From assembly GCA_002288455.1 (NCBI GenBank), contig NEUS01000021.1, positions 1 through 42,394 on the forward strand: a stretch of DNA of 42,394 nucleotides. The letters run 5' to 3'. The DNA is from Opitutia bacterium Tous-C1TDCM (GTDB lineage Bacteria; Verrucomicrobiota; Verrucomicrobiia; Opitutales; Opitutaceae). Both the position numbers and the translations under genes were made by a program. Numbering within the stretch: the stretch's first letter is position 1; every line of letters begins with the position of its first letter. Positions 1 to 8,242 of this stretch are shown here, piece by piece. The notes beneath the pieces are model-generated. The model worked only from the letters and a program-made list of their open reading frames with translations, searched no databases and was not told the origin of the DNA.

Positions 1-2846
1 TGGTCGCCGTATTGCGCGGGATCGATGCCGTAGGGCTCGAGCACATCGGGCGTGGCCGGCACGAGCCTGGTGCCGAAGAAATCCTTGATGTCGCGCAGGT
101 AGGCGCGGGCCGAAAGGACGCCGCTGGACGGCTCGTTGAAATAGTACTCGAGCGCGACGCCGTAGCTGTCGGCGATCCACGGCTTCAATTCCGGATTCGT
201 GAGCGTGATCGTGCGGTTCGTGCTCTCCGGATCCGGCAGATTCATCGACGGCAGAATATTGCCGAAGTTCGGGCGGTTGATGGCGCGGCCGTAGGACACG
301 CGGGCGATGAGATTCTGCCGGATCAAGTACGACGCATTGAGGCTGGGGAAAAAGCCATCGTAGGACTTGTCGACGCTCGCGCCGCGCTCGACGTAGGCGA
401 GCTTGGTGCCGGCGAGCGAGGCGAGCGGCGCGATCACGACGGGGCGGTTCTGCGTGTCGCGCACGATGCGGCCTTGGGCGTCGCGCTGGTAGATGCGCGA
501 GGGATCGATGAGCGGGCCGTCGCCGACATCCTGGGTCTTCTCGTAGCGCACGCCGCCCGTCACCTGCAGCCGGCCGTCGAGGAACTTGGAATCGAGGCGC
601 AGGTACGGCGCGGTGATGGTCTCGGTGATGGCCTGCGAGGTCGTCACTTCGCTGCGGTAGGCGTTGACCTGATTGGCCTCGGTATTGGCGAAGTGGTCCG
701 GGTTGCTGCGGAAGAGGCCTCCGATCTGGTCGAGATCGAACCACTGCATGCGCGGGCCGAAGAGCAGGTCGCGCTGCGAGTAGCTCGGGTCGTACCATTG
801 GCCGGCGTTGTCGTCGGCGGAGCGGAACACCCCGTCGCGGCCGACAAAGTTGGTGGAGTACGTGGGACGGGTGATGTCGCGGTGCTCGACGCGGAGATCG
901 ACGCCGCCCTTGACCGTGACCGGCACGCGCAGATCGAGGTCGCGTTTCGCGTTCACAAAGGCGGAGCGCACGATGGCCCAGCTGTTGAAGTTGAGGCCGC
1001 CGACGTTCTCGAGGCGGTAGTTGTTCAGGTCATACACATTGACCGGCTGGCCCGCGGCATCGGTGGCGGTGATGCGGCCCGGATGGTCCTCGGTGAGCTG
1101 GTCGAAACGCAGCGTGAGATTCCGGTAGAAGGCGTTGTTCGACTGGAAATAGCCGTCGCTCGCGTAGTGGTTGGAGGCGCCGGAATAGGAACCGCCGAGA
1201 TTCCATTGCCAGATCCGGCCGTTGTGCCGCCAGCGCACGCTCGGCGCCCAGCTCGTGCCGTTCTTTTCGCGCGCGTCGGTCAGGATCTGCATGAAGCCGG
1301 TGCCGGCGGCGCCCTGCGTGAAATCGCGGCCGAAGGAGACGGCGCGACCGACGTCGAAGTTGAGCTGCCGCACCCAGAACTCGGAGGTGAAGTACGAATA
1401 CTGGAAGCCGACGGTGAGCACGTCGGCCGGGCTCACGCGCCAATCCGCCGACAGGCTGGCGGTGTTGCGCAGCGTGATTTTGGGGCGTTCCTGCAGGCGG
1501 AAGCGGACGAGGTACGGATTGTCCGGCGTGGTCGCGGGGAAATTCGCCGACTGCGCGGCGACGTGGGGCACCCAATCCTGCGTGATGCCGGGACCGTTGT
1601 TCTTCGTGCGGGCCATCAGGCCGTTGAAGGTGAAACCGAAATTCCGCGTCACGGGCACGACGGCCCCGATTTCAAGGTTCGGCTCGAAGGGGTACTCCTT
1701 GTGCTGGAACGGTCCGGGCGTCTTGCTCCAGCTGAAATCGCCGCCGCGCCACGAGTAGTAGGCCTTGAGCGTGTACTGCGGTTTCGAGCGCTCGAAGGCG
1801 CTGCGGCTGACGAGATTGACGGAGCCGCCGATGGCGTTGGCCGGGGAATCGGGCGTCGGGGACCGCGAGACCTCGACACGCGACATGCCGCCGACGGCGA
1901 TGTTTTCGAATTCGACGGTGCGGTCGGTATTGGAGGAGGCCGCGCTCGCGATGCCGTTGCCGTCGAGCAGAATGGGCGTGCCCGAAGGCGGCACACCGCC
2001 GAGCGACATATTGATGCCGTCGCTGCCGCTGCGGTTGAGCGTTACGCCCGGCAGGTACTTCGCGAACTCGCCCACGTTGCCGTCGGCGATGTCGGCGAAC
2101 GAATCGGTGGAGACGACGTTCTTGATCCCGGGGGCGAAGCGCTGCTCGTTCACCGCGATGTCGGAGGCGGCCATGTCGCGCGAAGTGGCGACCTTGAAGG
2201 CGTCGAGCATGATCGTTTTGTCGTCGCCCTTGCCGTCGGCCCCGAACGCAAAATCGGCCACGGCCCGCTGGCCGGATGTCACGGCCAAGGCGCGGGTCTG
2301 CGCCGGAAAGCCGGTGAAGAACACCCGCAGCGCCACCTCGCCCGCGGCGACGCGGGGCAACATGAAGTAACCGGCGGCGTCGGTGAAGACCTCGAGCCGC
2401 TGGCCTTCGACGACGACGCGCGCGTTGTTCACGTAGAGGCCGGTGTCGCGGTTGAGCACGCGGCCCTCGACGGAACCGAAGCCGCCGGGCCCGGCGGCGG
2501 CCAAGGCCGCGCGGTCGACGGTGAGGGCGCCGGTGCGTTCGTCCTGCACGGCGCGCAACGCGGTGCCGGCGAGGAGGCGTTGGAGCGCATCGCGGGCGGT
2601 GAAGTCGCCCTTGACGGCATTCGTGCGGACGCCGGCGACTTTCTCGGCGGAAAACAGGAATTGTCCTCCGGCCTGGTCGGAGAAGGTGCGCAGCGTCGCC
2701 TCGGCCGGGCCGGCTGCGATCTCGAAGGCGCGTTTGCCGGGTTCGCCGGCGGCGAGGGACAGGAGGCCGCCGCAGACGGCGAGCAGGAACAGGGCGCAGC
2801 GCCGCCAAGGCAGCGGCACCGGACTCGGGCAGGTGGGGACGTTCAT
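1..2846 (-). CDS. TonB-dependent receptor with STN domain, C-terminus cut by window edge
   Basis: Outer-membrane active transporter that also signals. The minus frame is open from ATG at 2846 to the window edge, giving about 948 residues. In order: a signal peptide with hydrophobic core LFLLAVCGGLLSL; an STN domain (about residues 40-105), the periplasmic domain that contacts FecR; a carboxypeptidase-regulatory-like beta-sandwich (about 120-195); a plug beginning near KTIMLDAFKV; and a long beta-barrel. The plug carries SRSPTPDSPANAIGGSVN, typical of the Xanthomonas/Caulobacter-type TonB receptors frequent in Opitutaceae. It lies 104 bp downstream of fecR on the same strand, so sigma, FecR and receptor form a complete cell-surface signalling set. 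The substrate is unknown; such receptors often import oligosaccharides or siderophores. The start has no Shine-Dalgarno sequence. Certain as a TonB receptor with STN; ligand not assignable. Confidence 0.93.
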   Translation of the reverse strand, partial: MNVPTCPSPVPLPWRRCALFLLAVCGGLLSLAAGEPGKRAFEIAAGPAEATLRTFSDQAGGQFLFSAEKVAGVRTNAVKGDFTARDALQRLLAGTALRAVQDERTGALTVDRAALAAAGPGGFGSVEGRVLNRDTGLYVNNARVVVEGQRLEVFTDAAGYFMLPRVAAGEVALRVFFTGFPAQTRALAVTSGQRAVADFAFGADGKGDDKTIMLDAFKVATSRDMAASDIAVNEQRFAPGIKNVVSTDSFADIADGNVGEFAKYLPGVTLNRSGSDGINMSLGGVPPSGTPILLDGNGIASAASSNTDRTVEFENIAVGGMSRVEVSRSPTPDSPANAIGGSVNLVSRSAFERSKPQYTLKAYYSWRGGDFSWSKTPGPFQHKEYPFEPNLEIGAVVPVTRNFGFTFNGLMARTKNNGPGITQDWVPHVAAQSANFPATTPDNPYLVRFRLQERPKITLRNTASLSADWRVSPADVLTVGFQYSYFTSEFWVRQLNFDVGRAVSFGRDFTQGAAGTGFMQILTDAREKNGTSWAPSVRWRHNGRIWQWNLGGSYSGASNHYASDGYFQSNNAFYRNLTLRFDQLTEDHPGRITATDAAGQPVNVYDLNNYRLENVGGLNFNSWAIVRSAFVNAKRDLDLRVPVTVKGGVDLRVEHRDITRPTYSTNFVGRDGVFRSADDNAGQWYDPSYSQRDLLFGPRMQWFDLDQIGGLFRSNPDHFANTEANQVNAYRSEVTTSQAITETITAPYLRLDSKFLDGRLQVTGGVRYEKTQDVGDGPLIDPSRIYQRDAQGRIVRDTQNRPVVIAPLASLAGTKLAYVERGASVDKSYDGFFPSLNASYLIRQNLIARVSYGRAINRPNFGNILPSMNLPDPESTNRTITLTNPELKPWIADSYGVALEYYFNEPSSGVLSARAYLRDIKDFFGTRLVPATPDVLEPYGIDPAQYGD

Positions 2847-2905
2847 TGGGGTTGGTGGACGCACGGTCGGACGCGTCTACTTCACCAAGACAGGACCGGG
2901 GACGA

Positions 2906-2920
2906 TTTCCGTTACGGAAA
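2906..2920. promoter_or_regulatory. Inverted repeat TTTCCGT-T-ACGGAAA between fecR and receptor
   Basis: Perfect 7-bp arms around a single central base, in the 104-bp gap between the fecR stop (2951) and the receptor start (2846). Further copies of CGGAAA follow on the plus side. Position suggests an operator or part of the receptor promoter. The arrangement is seen; the function is inferred. Confidence 0.35.
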
Positions 2921-2950
2921 CGGAAAAAATAAAGCCGGCGACCGCCGCGG

Positions 2951-4051
2951 TCAGCGCAGAGGAAACAACACGGTCTCGTCCGGACCCCGCGCCTCGGCGC
3001 GGACATCGACGGAGACGCGCAGCAGGCGGACAAAGCCGTCGAGGTTGTCGGCGCGGAAAACCCCGGTGAGCGTGCGGGCGCGCAGACGCGCGTCGCCAAG
3101 CACGAGGCGGTGTGGGTGGTAGCGGTTGAAACCGGCGATGACTTCGTCGAGCGGGGTGTTGTTGAACACGAGCCGCGTCGCCTGCCAGCCGAGTGCAGCC
3201 TCGATCTCGGCCTTGCCCACGTCGCCGATCTCGGCCGGGGCGGTGGTCGCGCCGGTGCGGGCGATGACCGCGCGCTGACCCTCGACGAGCGCGGGCGCTT
3301 CGGGCGGAGGCGCCGGGATCGGGGACGACGAGACCGCGGCGACGATCGTCGGCGGCGGCGTTTCCTGTTCCAGCCGGACTTTGCCCTCGGTCACCAGGAC
3401 CTCGATGCTCTCGGCCGCGAGGCGGACATTGAAGGCGGTGCCGACGGCACGGACCGTGACCGGGCCGGCGGTGACGTAAAACGGCCGGGCTGGGTTCTTC
3501 GCGACGACGAAGTGGACCTCGCCCTCGAGCAGAACGACGCGGCGCTCGGCGGCGGTGAAATGCACCTCGATGCGACTCGCGCCGTTGAGCTCGGCCACCG
3601 AACCGTCGGGCAACGTCTCGGTCCGCAAGGTGCTCGCCAGGACGGCGTAGTCGTTGCGCGGAAGGTTCGGCACGGAGGCGGGCCGGAACTGCGTCCACCC
3701 GATCCAGCCCAGGACGAGCGCCGCCGCCAGGCTGCTGCCGAATCCCGCAATCTGCCGCCAGCGCGCGCCCGCCCGCTGCGCCCGGGCACGGGCCAGAAAT
3801 TCGTCGGCCATCGCCGCGAGGCCGGCGTCGGCACCCGCGTGGTCGAGCCCGCGCCAAGTCCGCCGCTGCCGCTGCCATTCGGCGGCATGGCGCGGATCCG
3901 CCGCCTGCCACGCGGCCAGTTCGGCGCGTTCCGCAGCGGTGAGACCGCGGTCATGGCGGGCGACCCAGAGTGCCGCCGCCTGCGCGACGGGATCGGCGGC
4001 GGCGGGGACCGGGCCGGATTCGTCCCGGGAAAAATCGGAATCAGCCGCCAT
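2951..4051 (-). CDS. FecR family anti-sigma factor
   Basis: Inner-membrane regulator that holds the neighbouring ECF sigma factor and receives the signal from the STN domain of the receptor. It has 366 residues. The N-terminus (about 20-75, ALWVARHDRGLTAAERAELA) matches the cytoplasmic DUF4880 sigma-binding region. One membrane segment follows near 98-118 (SSLAAALVLGWIGW). The FecR domain covers about 125-225 (LPDGSVAELNGASRIEV, AVGTAFNVR). The C-terminus (LVFNNTPLDEVIAGFNRY) resembles the DUF4974 domain that docks to STN. ATG at 4051 lies 5 nt after the sigma stop, so translation is probably coupled. No Shine-Dalgarno sequence is visible. Domain order and context fit the family fully. Confidence 0.93.
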   Translation of the reverse strand: MAADSDFSRDESGPVPAAADPVAQAAALWVARHDRGLTAAERAELAAWQAADPRHAAEWQRQRRTWRGLDHAGADAGLAAMADEFLARARAQRAGARWRQIAGFGSSLAAALVLGWIGWTQFRPASVPNLPRNDYAVLASTLRTETLPDGSVAELNGASRIEVHFTAAERRVVLLEGEVHFVVAKNPARPFYVTAGPVTVRAVGTAFNVRLAAESIEVLVTEGKVRLEQETPPPTIVAAVSSSPIPAPPPEAPALVEGQRAVIARTGATTAPAEIGDVGKAEIEAALGWQATRLVFNNTPLDEVIAGFNRYHPHRLVLGDARLRARTLTGVFRADNLDGFVRLLRVSVDVRAEARGPDETVLFPLR

Positions 4052-4056
4052 GGGAT

Positions 4057-4611
4057 TCAGTCCGCGGGGCCGAGGCCCTTGGCGCGCAGATAATCGGCGC
4101 AGCGCCGCGTGCCCTTGGCCGCGAGCGATTCGACGGTGTGTTCGGCGATGCCGAGCAGCGCCGCGATCTCCTTTTGGGGCAGACCCTTGATTTTGCGGAG
4201 GAGAAGGACTTCACGGCAGCGTTCCGGCAGCGCGTAAATGGCCTCGGTCAGCAGCGCCAACTCCTGCCGCCGGCAAATCGACTCCACCACATCGCTCCCT
4301 TCCTCCAAGACGGCGAAAACCTCGTTTTCCGTGATCGGCACCAGTTCCGCGCGGCCTTTCCGGTGGATAAAATCCCGCACCGCATTGCGCGCGATCGCGA
4401 AAAGGAGCGGCTTCGGCGACCGGATCGTCCCGGCATGCCGGGCCCGCATCATCCGCGCGAAACAGTCCTGCACGAGGTCGTCCACGTCCGCCAGCGACGG
4501 CAGCGACTGCCGCAGGTACGACCGCAAAGGCTGCTCGTGCGGCAGCACCTCTTCCGCGAACCAGCGGGACTGGTCGCCAAAGGCCAACGGCTGTGGGGTC
4601 GGGGTACTCAC
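4057..4611 (-). CDS. ECF RNA polymerase sigma-70 factor (FecI-like)
   Basis: Directs RNA polymerase to the promoters of the adjacent signalling locus. Region 2 carries LADVDDLVQDCFARMMR and the following helix; region 4 carries LPERCREVLLLRKIKGLPQ and KEIAALLGIAEHTVESL, the helix-turn-helix that reads the -35 element. With GTG at 4611 it has 184 residues, the usual ECF size. The frame stays open upstream to an ATG at 4746, but that extension is not sigma-like and would run almost into the divergent gene at 4752, so GTG 4611 is preferred. The gene leads a sigma-fecR-receptor series. An inverted repeat about 20 bp upstream of the chosen start could be an operator. Activation presumably follows FecR release on ligand binding. 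Confidence 0.9.
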   Translation of the reverse strand: MSTPTPQPLAFGDQSRWFAEEVLPHEQPLRSYLRQSLPSLADVDDLVQDCFARMMRARHAGTIRSPKPLLFAIARNAVRDFIHRKGRAELVPITENEVFAVLEEGSDVVESICRRQELALLTEAIYALPERCREVLLLRKIKGLPQKEIAALLGIAEHTVESLAAKGTRRCADYLRAKGLGPAD

Positions 4612-4631
4612 GCGGAAAGCAACGCTCGTTC

Positions 4632-4645
4632 CGGCACAAGTGCCG
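4632..4645. promoter_or_regulatory. Inverted repeat CGGCAC-AA-GTGCCG upstream of sigma gene
   Basis: Perfect 6-bp arms with a 2-bp centre, 21 bp upstream of the preferred sigma start, in the divergent region shared with the small basic peptide gene. A second perfect palindrome, AACGGCCGTT, is at 4726-4735 nearer that gene. Either may be a regulator site; there is no direct evidence of binding. Confidence 0.3.
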
Positions 4646-4751
4646 CGCCCTTCCCCGTTGTCCACCCGAAATCCCGGACATCTCGTCCCATCGGGCGCCT
4701 TGACTCGTCTCCGGCCCTCTGAAACAACGGCCGTTCTCACTTCCAAACCAT

Positions 4752-4850
4752 ATGGGTCAACAACTCAACAAGTACATCAAACGCAAACGCCGGGCCGCCT
4801 ATCTGAAGCGCAAGAAGGAGAAGGCCAAGGCGACCGCGAAGAAGAAGTAA
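4752..4850 (+). CDS. 32-residue highly basic peptide
   Basis: A very small gene from ATG at 4752 to TAA at 4848-4850. It begins MGQQLNKYIKRKRR and ends in a Lys/Ala tail (KAKATAKKK); 15 of 32 residues are Lys or Arg. The composition is that of a nucleic-acid or ribosome-binding peptide. It has its own rho-independent terminator at 4881-4909 and is followed by rimO, which modifies ribosomal protein S12, so a ribosome link is plausible. I believe similar short MGQQ-type proteins occur in other Verrucomicrobiota, but cannot confirm this here. A weak promoter-like TTGACT lies at 4700-4705 with no good -10 element. The reading frame is clear, the terminator supports expression, and the function is unknown. 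Confidence 0.72.
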   Translation: MGQQLNKYIKRKRRAAYLKRKKEKAKATAKKK

Positions 4851-4880
4851 GCGTCCGCGCCCCGCTTCCCGTCGCCGCTG

Positions 4881-4909
4881 CGGCCCCGTCCATTCGGGGC
4901 CGTTTTCAT
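4881..4909 (+). terminator. Rho-independent terminator after the basic peptide
   Basis: Perfect 7-bp stem CGGCCCC/GGGGCCG with an 8-nt loop, followed by TTTT and a T-rich stretch. It lies 30 nt after the stop of the 32-residue peptide and before rimO, so the peptide mRNA can end before rimO. Confidence 0.85.
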
Positions 4910-4941
4910 TTGTCCGCCCCGCTCCCGCCGGCCTCTTCCGC

Positions 4942-6357
4942 ATGATCAAAGTCAGCCTCATCTCCCTCGGTTGCGCCAAGAACCTCGTCGACTCCGAAAT
5001 CATGGTCGGCCACCTGCACCAGGCCGGCATGGCCGTGATCCCGGAAGCGGAGAACGCCGACGTCGTCATCGTCAACACCTGCTCCTTCATCGATTCTTCC
5101 AAAGAGGAATCCATCGGCCACATCCTCGACGTCCACCGCGAGCGCGGGATGACCAAGCGCCGGAAGCACCAGAAGCTGATCGTCGCCGGTTGCATGTCGC
5201 AGCGGTTTTCCAAGGACCTGAAGTCGGAGCTGCACGACGAAGTCGACGCCTTCATCGGCCTCGACCAAGTCACGAAGGTGGCCCCGATCATCAACGAGAT
5301 CTTCGCCAAGGACCGCGGCAAGGACGAGGCGCCGCCCGTCTTCATCGAGGGCCGTTCGACCTACATCCCGGATTACAACACGCCCCGGTTCCGGCTCACG
5401 CCGAAGCATTTCGCCTACGTTAAGATCGCCGAAGGCTGCAACCACCCCTGCACCTTCTGCATCATCCCGCAGATCCGCGGCCGCCACCGCAGCCGCACCG
5501 TCGAGAGCGTCGTCGCCGAGGCCCGCCAGTTGGTCAAGGAAGGCGTCAAAGAGCTCAACCTGATCTCCCAGGACACGACCTTCTTCGGCATGGACACCTG
5601 GGACGAGCGCCCGAGTCCGCGCACGCCGGTCGATTCGTCCCGCGGCACCGCCCTCACCACCCTCCTCCGCGAGCTCAACGCCATCGAGGGCGATTTCTGG
5701 ATCCGCCTGCTCTACACGCATCCGGCCCACTGGAGCGACGAACTCATCCGCACGATCGCGGAATGCCCGAAGGTCGCCCGCTACATCGACATCCCGCTCC
5801 AGCACATCAGCGACCACATGCTCGGACTGATGCAGCGGGAAACCTCTTCCGCGTACATCCGCGATCTCATCCGCCGCATCCGCGCCGGCATCCCCGGCAT
5901 CACCGTGCGCACGACCTTCATCGTCGGGTTTCCCGGCGAAACCGAAGCCGATGTCGACGAGCTCTGCGCGTTCATCAAGGAAGCGAAATTCGAGCGCCTC
6001 GGCGTATTCCGCTATTCCCAGGAGGAAGGCACCCGCGCCGCCAAGATGGCGGAACAGCTGTCGCCCAAGCTCAAGGAAGCCCGCTGGCACCGCGTCATGA
6101 AACTCCAGCGCGAGATCGCCGCCGAGGTCAGCGGCCGCGCCGTCGGCAAAAAACTCCGCGTGCTCGTCGAGGAACCCGGCGTCGCCCGCGCCGAGGGCGA
6201 CGCGCCCGATATCGACGGCCGCGTCTACGTGCCCATCACGGTGCCCGTCGGCGCTTTCGCCGAAGTGAAAATCACCGGCTGCGAGGACTACGATCTGCTC
6301 GCCCTGCCCGTCGGCCAGGCTCCCGCGACCCGCAAGGTCGCGAAACAGGCGCAGTGA
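4942..6357 (+). CDS. rimO: Ribosomal protein S12 methylthiotransferase RimO
   Basis: Radical-SAM enzyme that adds a methylthio group to the conserved Asp of ribosomal protein S12. It has 471 residues. The N-terminal MTTase domain has Cys11 (ISLGCAKN), Cys47 (VNTCSF) and Cys84 (VAGCMSQ), ligands of the auxiliary cluster. The radical-SAM motif CxxxCxxC is at Cys166, Cys170 and Cys173 (EGCNHPCTFC). The C-terminal 65 or so residues form a TRAM domain. LVDSE after the first Cys and the overall length fit RimO rather than MiaB. ATG at 4942 is preceded by a C-rich leader without a Shine-Dalgarno sequence. The preceding gene ends in a terminator, so rimO probably has its own promoter or depends on readthrough. 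Confidence 0.95.
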   Translation: MIKVSLISLGCAKNLVDSEIMVGHLHQAGMAVIPEAENADVVIVNTCSFIDSSKEESIGHILDVHRERGMTKRRKHQKLIVAGCMSQRFSKDLKSELHDEVDAFIGLDQVTKVAPIINEIFAKDRGKDEAPPVFIEGRSTYIPDYNTPRFRLTPKHFAYVKIAEGCNHPCTFCIIPQIRGRHRSRTVESVVAEARQLVKEGVKELNLISQDTTFFGMDTWDERPSPRTPVDSSRGTALTTLLRELNAIEGDFWIRLLYTHPAHWSDELIRTIAECPKVARYIDIPLQHISDHMLGLMQRETSSAYIRDLIRRIRAGIPGITVRTTFIVGFPGETEADVDELCAFIKEAKFERLGVFRYSQEEGTRAAKMAEQLSPKLKEARWHRVMKLQREIAAEVSGRAVGKKLRVLVEEPGVARAEGDAPDIDGRVYVPITVPVGAFAEVKITGCEDYDLLALPVGQAPATRKVAKQAQ

Positions 6358-6372
6358 ACGCGGGCGCCGGCG

Positions 6373-6450
6373 TCCGCATTTTGCGGATACCGCGCTCCGT
6401 AGGATCACTTACCGCGGCCGCCGGCGGCCGTACGTAAGCGATAAGTAAAT
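6373..6450. repeat. Nested palindromes downstream of rimO
   Basis: Two inverted repeats follow rimO. One at 6373-6387 has arms TCCGCA/TGCGGA around TTT. The second at 6408-6438 has arms CTTAC...CGGCCGCC and GGCGGCCG...GTAAG, with two or three unpaired bases on each side. It runs into GCGATAAG, a word also found in the heptad array at 24588-24694, so this may be a decayed relative. It may end the rimO transcript, although no T-tract follows either hairpin. Confidence 0.5.
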
Positions 6451-6505
6451 CCGCAATTTGCCGCCGCGGATCGGGCGCGGCCAGCCTCGGTGGGTACCGC
6501 CGCCG

Positions 6506-8062
6506 ATGCCGCTCTCCTACCACCTGTTCACCCTGATTGCCCAGTGGCGCCTCGACGCCCTGGCCCTCGGCGTGGCGGCGGCCGGAGCCTGTATCGCCGG
6601 CCGGCGTTACCTGCGGCAAAACGGCGTCGATTCCTGCCCTTCGCGGGCCGCGTGCCTGACACTCCTCGCCGTCGTGCTCGCCGGCGCGCTGCTCGCGGAA
6701 TGGACCGCCGTCCCGCTCGGCTATCCGGCCGCGGCCGGCGCCGACCGGCTGCTGTTCGCCCGCGGGCTCGTGCTCGGCGCCTTCGCCTTGCTGGCCGGCG
6801 CGCTCCTCTACTCCGCGATCCGGCTCGCCCTGCTCCGCGCGGAAATCCGCTCGCACGCCGCCGCCGAGCGCACGCTCCAGCAGGCCAAGGCCGAGGCCGA
6901 CCGCGCCAGCCGCGCCAAGAGCGATTTTCTCGCCGTCGCGAGCCACGAAATCCGCACGCCCCTCAACGCCGTGATGGGTTTCGCCAATCTCCTCGCCGCC
7001 ACGCGCCTCGACGAGCACCAGCGCAGCTACGTCGGCACGATCGCCACCGAGGGCCGCCGGCTCACCTCGCTGATCAACGACCTGCTCGACCTCGGCAAGA
7101 TCGAGGAAGGCCGGCTCCAGCTCGAGAAACTGCCGTTCTCGCCCGTGGAGACCGCCGCCGAAGTGCTGCGCCTTTTCGGGGCCCGCGCCGGGGAACAGAA
7201 AATCGAGCTCCGCCTCTCCGCCGAGATCGCCGGTCCCCTCGTCGTCGCCGGCGATGCCCTCCGCTTCCGCCAGGTCCTCGTCAACCTCGTCGACAACGCG
7301 GTCAAATTTACGTCCGCCGGCGCCGTCACCGTCGGCCTCGGCTGGGAATTCGCCGACGGCGGCGCCGCCCACGGCCGGCTCGCCGTGTCGGTGCAGGACA
7401 CCGGCATCGGCATCGCGCCCGAGAACGTGCCGCACCTTTTCCAGATGTTCATGCAGGCCGATTCCTCGACCACACGCCGCTTCGGCGGCACCGGTCTCGG
7501 CCTCGCGATCTGCCAACGCCTCGTTCGACTTATGGGTGGAGAAATTACCGTCAACAGCACGCCGGGCCAGGGCTCGGACTTCGCTTTTTCCGTGCCGTTT
7601 CCGGCCGTGGCGCTGCCCGCCGAGACTCCGGCGGACCCGGCCGCCCCCCGCCGCCGGATCCTCATCGTCGACGACCAGGAAACCAACCGCTTCCTGCTCG
7701 ACGTGTTTCTCCGGCGCAACGGCTTCGAAACGGAACTCGCCGACAGCGGCGCCGCGGCCATCCATCTCGCCGGCTCCCGGACCTACGATGCGATTCTGAT
7801 GGATCTGCAGATGCCCGGAGTCGACGGCTTCACCGCCGCGACCCTGATCCGCCGCAGCGAAACCGGCCCGCGCCGCACGCCGATCATCGCCCTCACGGCC
7901 ATGGTGGCGCCCGGCACCCGCGAACGTTGCCTCGCCGCCGGCATGGACGACCACCTCGCGAAGCCGCTCGATCTCCGCCGCTTCAAAGCGATCCTCGAAA
8001 CCCAACTCGCCGCCGCGGACACGCCCGCCCTCCGGTCCGATCCCGCAGTTCAGCCGCGGTAA
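6506..8062 (+). CDS. Hybrid sensor histidine kinase with receiver domain
   Basis: Membrane kinase of 518 residues. Three hydrophobic segments (about 15-33, 50-68, 82-104) form a small N-terminal sensor with no large extracytoplasmic domain. A coiled linker leads to the HisKA domain with the phospho-accepting His147 (FLAVASHEIRTPLNAVMGF). The HATPase domain has the N box around Asn264 (LVNLVDNAVKF), the G1 box DTGIGI (298-303) and the G2 box GGTGLGLAI (327-335). A receiver domain follows with acidic residues VDD (388-390), phospho-acceptor Asp433 (LMDLQMPG) and Lys486 (LAKPLD). It has no DNA-binding output domain, so its signal must pass to another protein. An ATG at 6458 would add 16 residues rich in Pro and Arg; 6506 is preferred because the sequence after it starts the membrane region. 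The stop is followed by a heptad repeat element. Confidence 0.92.
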   Translation: MPLSYHLFTLIAQWRLDALALGVAAAGACIAGRRYLRQNGVDSCPSRAACLTLLAVVLAGALLAEWTAVPLGYPAAAGADRLLFARGLVLGAFALLAGALLYSAIRLALLRAEIRSHAAAERTLQQAKAEADRASRAKSDFLAVASHEIRTPLNAVMGFANLLAATRLDEHQRSYVGTIATEGRRLTSLINDLLDLGKIEEGRLQLEKLPFSPVETAAEVLRLFGARAGEQKIELRLSAEIAGPLVVAGDALRFRQVLVNLVDNAVKFTSAGAVTVGLGWEFADGGAAHGRLAVSVQDTGIGIAPENVPHLFQMFMQADSSTTRRFGGTGLGLAICQRLVRLMGGEITVNSTPGQGSDFAFSVPFPAVALPAETPADPAAPRRRILIVDDQETNRFLLDVFLRRNGFETELADSGAAAIHLAGSRTYDAILMDLQMPGVDGFTAATLIRRSETGPRRTPIIALTAMVAPGTRERCLAAGMDDHLAKPLDLRRFKAILETQLAAADTPALRSDPAVQPR

Positions 8063-8111
8063 ATCCGGTTCGCCTCGGCCGATCTCTTGCCGCTGCGCCA
8101 AACTCCCGCAG

Positions 8112-8231
8112 TTGAGAGAATTTGGCTGAGAGTTAAGAGCGACACCGTTCGGTTCCGCACGAGGTGTAATCCAGTACCATCGTTCGCGCCTCGGCGGCTC
8201 GATCTCTCAACCCTCAACTCGTTGCTCTCAA
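8112..8231. repeat. Paired heptad-repeat element between convergent genes (locus A)
   Basis: Two inverted arms flank a 64-bp centre (8140-8203). The left arm (8112-8139) is four 7-bp units read on plus: TTGAGAG, a degenerate unit, CTGAGAG, TTAAGAG. The right arm (8204-8231), read on minus, is TTGAGAG, a degenerate unit, TTGAGGG, TTGAGAG. In both arms the second unit is the degenerate one, so the arms share an internal order as well as a period. The element fills the gap between the kinase stop (8062, plus) and the protease-like stop (8243, minus); each gene runs into a purine-rich arm on its own sense strand. Confidence 0.85.
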
Positions 8232-8242
8232 CTCCCCGCTGA

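Noticed and set aside
12-3122. A 1036-residue open frame on plus opposite the TonB receptor
   Set aside because: Its product is low-complexity, rich in Gly, Arg, Val and Asp with no domains, while the minus frame gives a clear receptor. Long antisense frames are expected in GC-rich coding DNA.
4700-4728. TTGACT at 4700-4705 as a sigma-70 promoter for the small basic peptide
   Set aside because: No acceptable -10 hexamer at 16-18 bp spacing, so it is not listed as a promoter.
4906-6408. A 500-residue open frame on minus opposite rimO
   Set aside because: No domain pattern, and rimO on plus is unmistakable.
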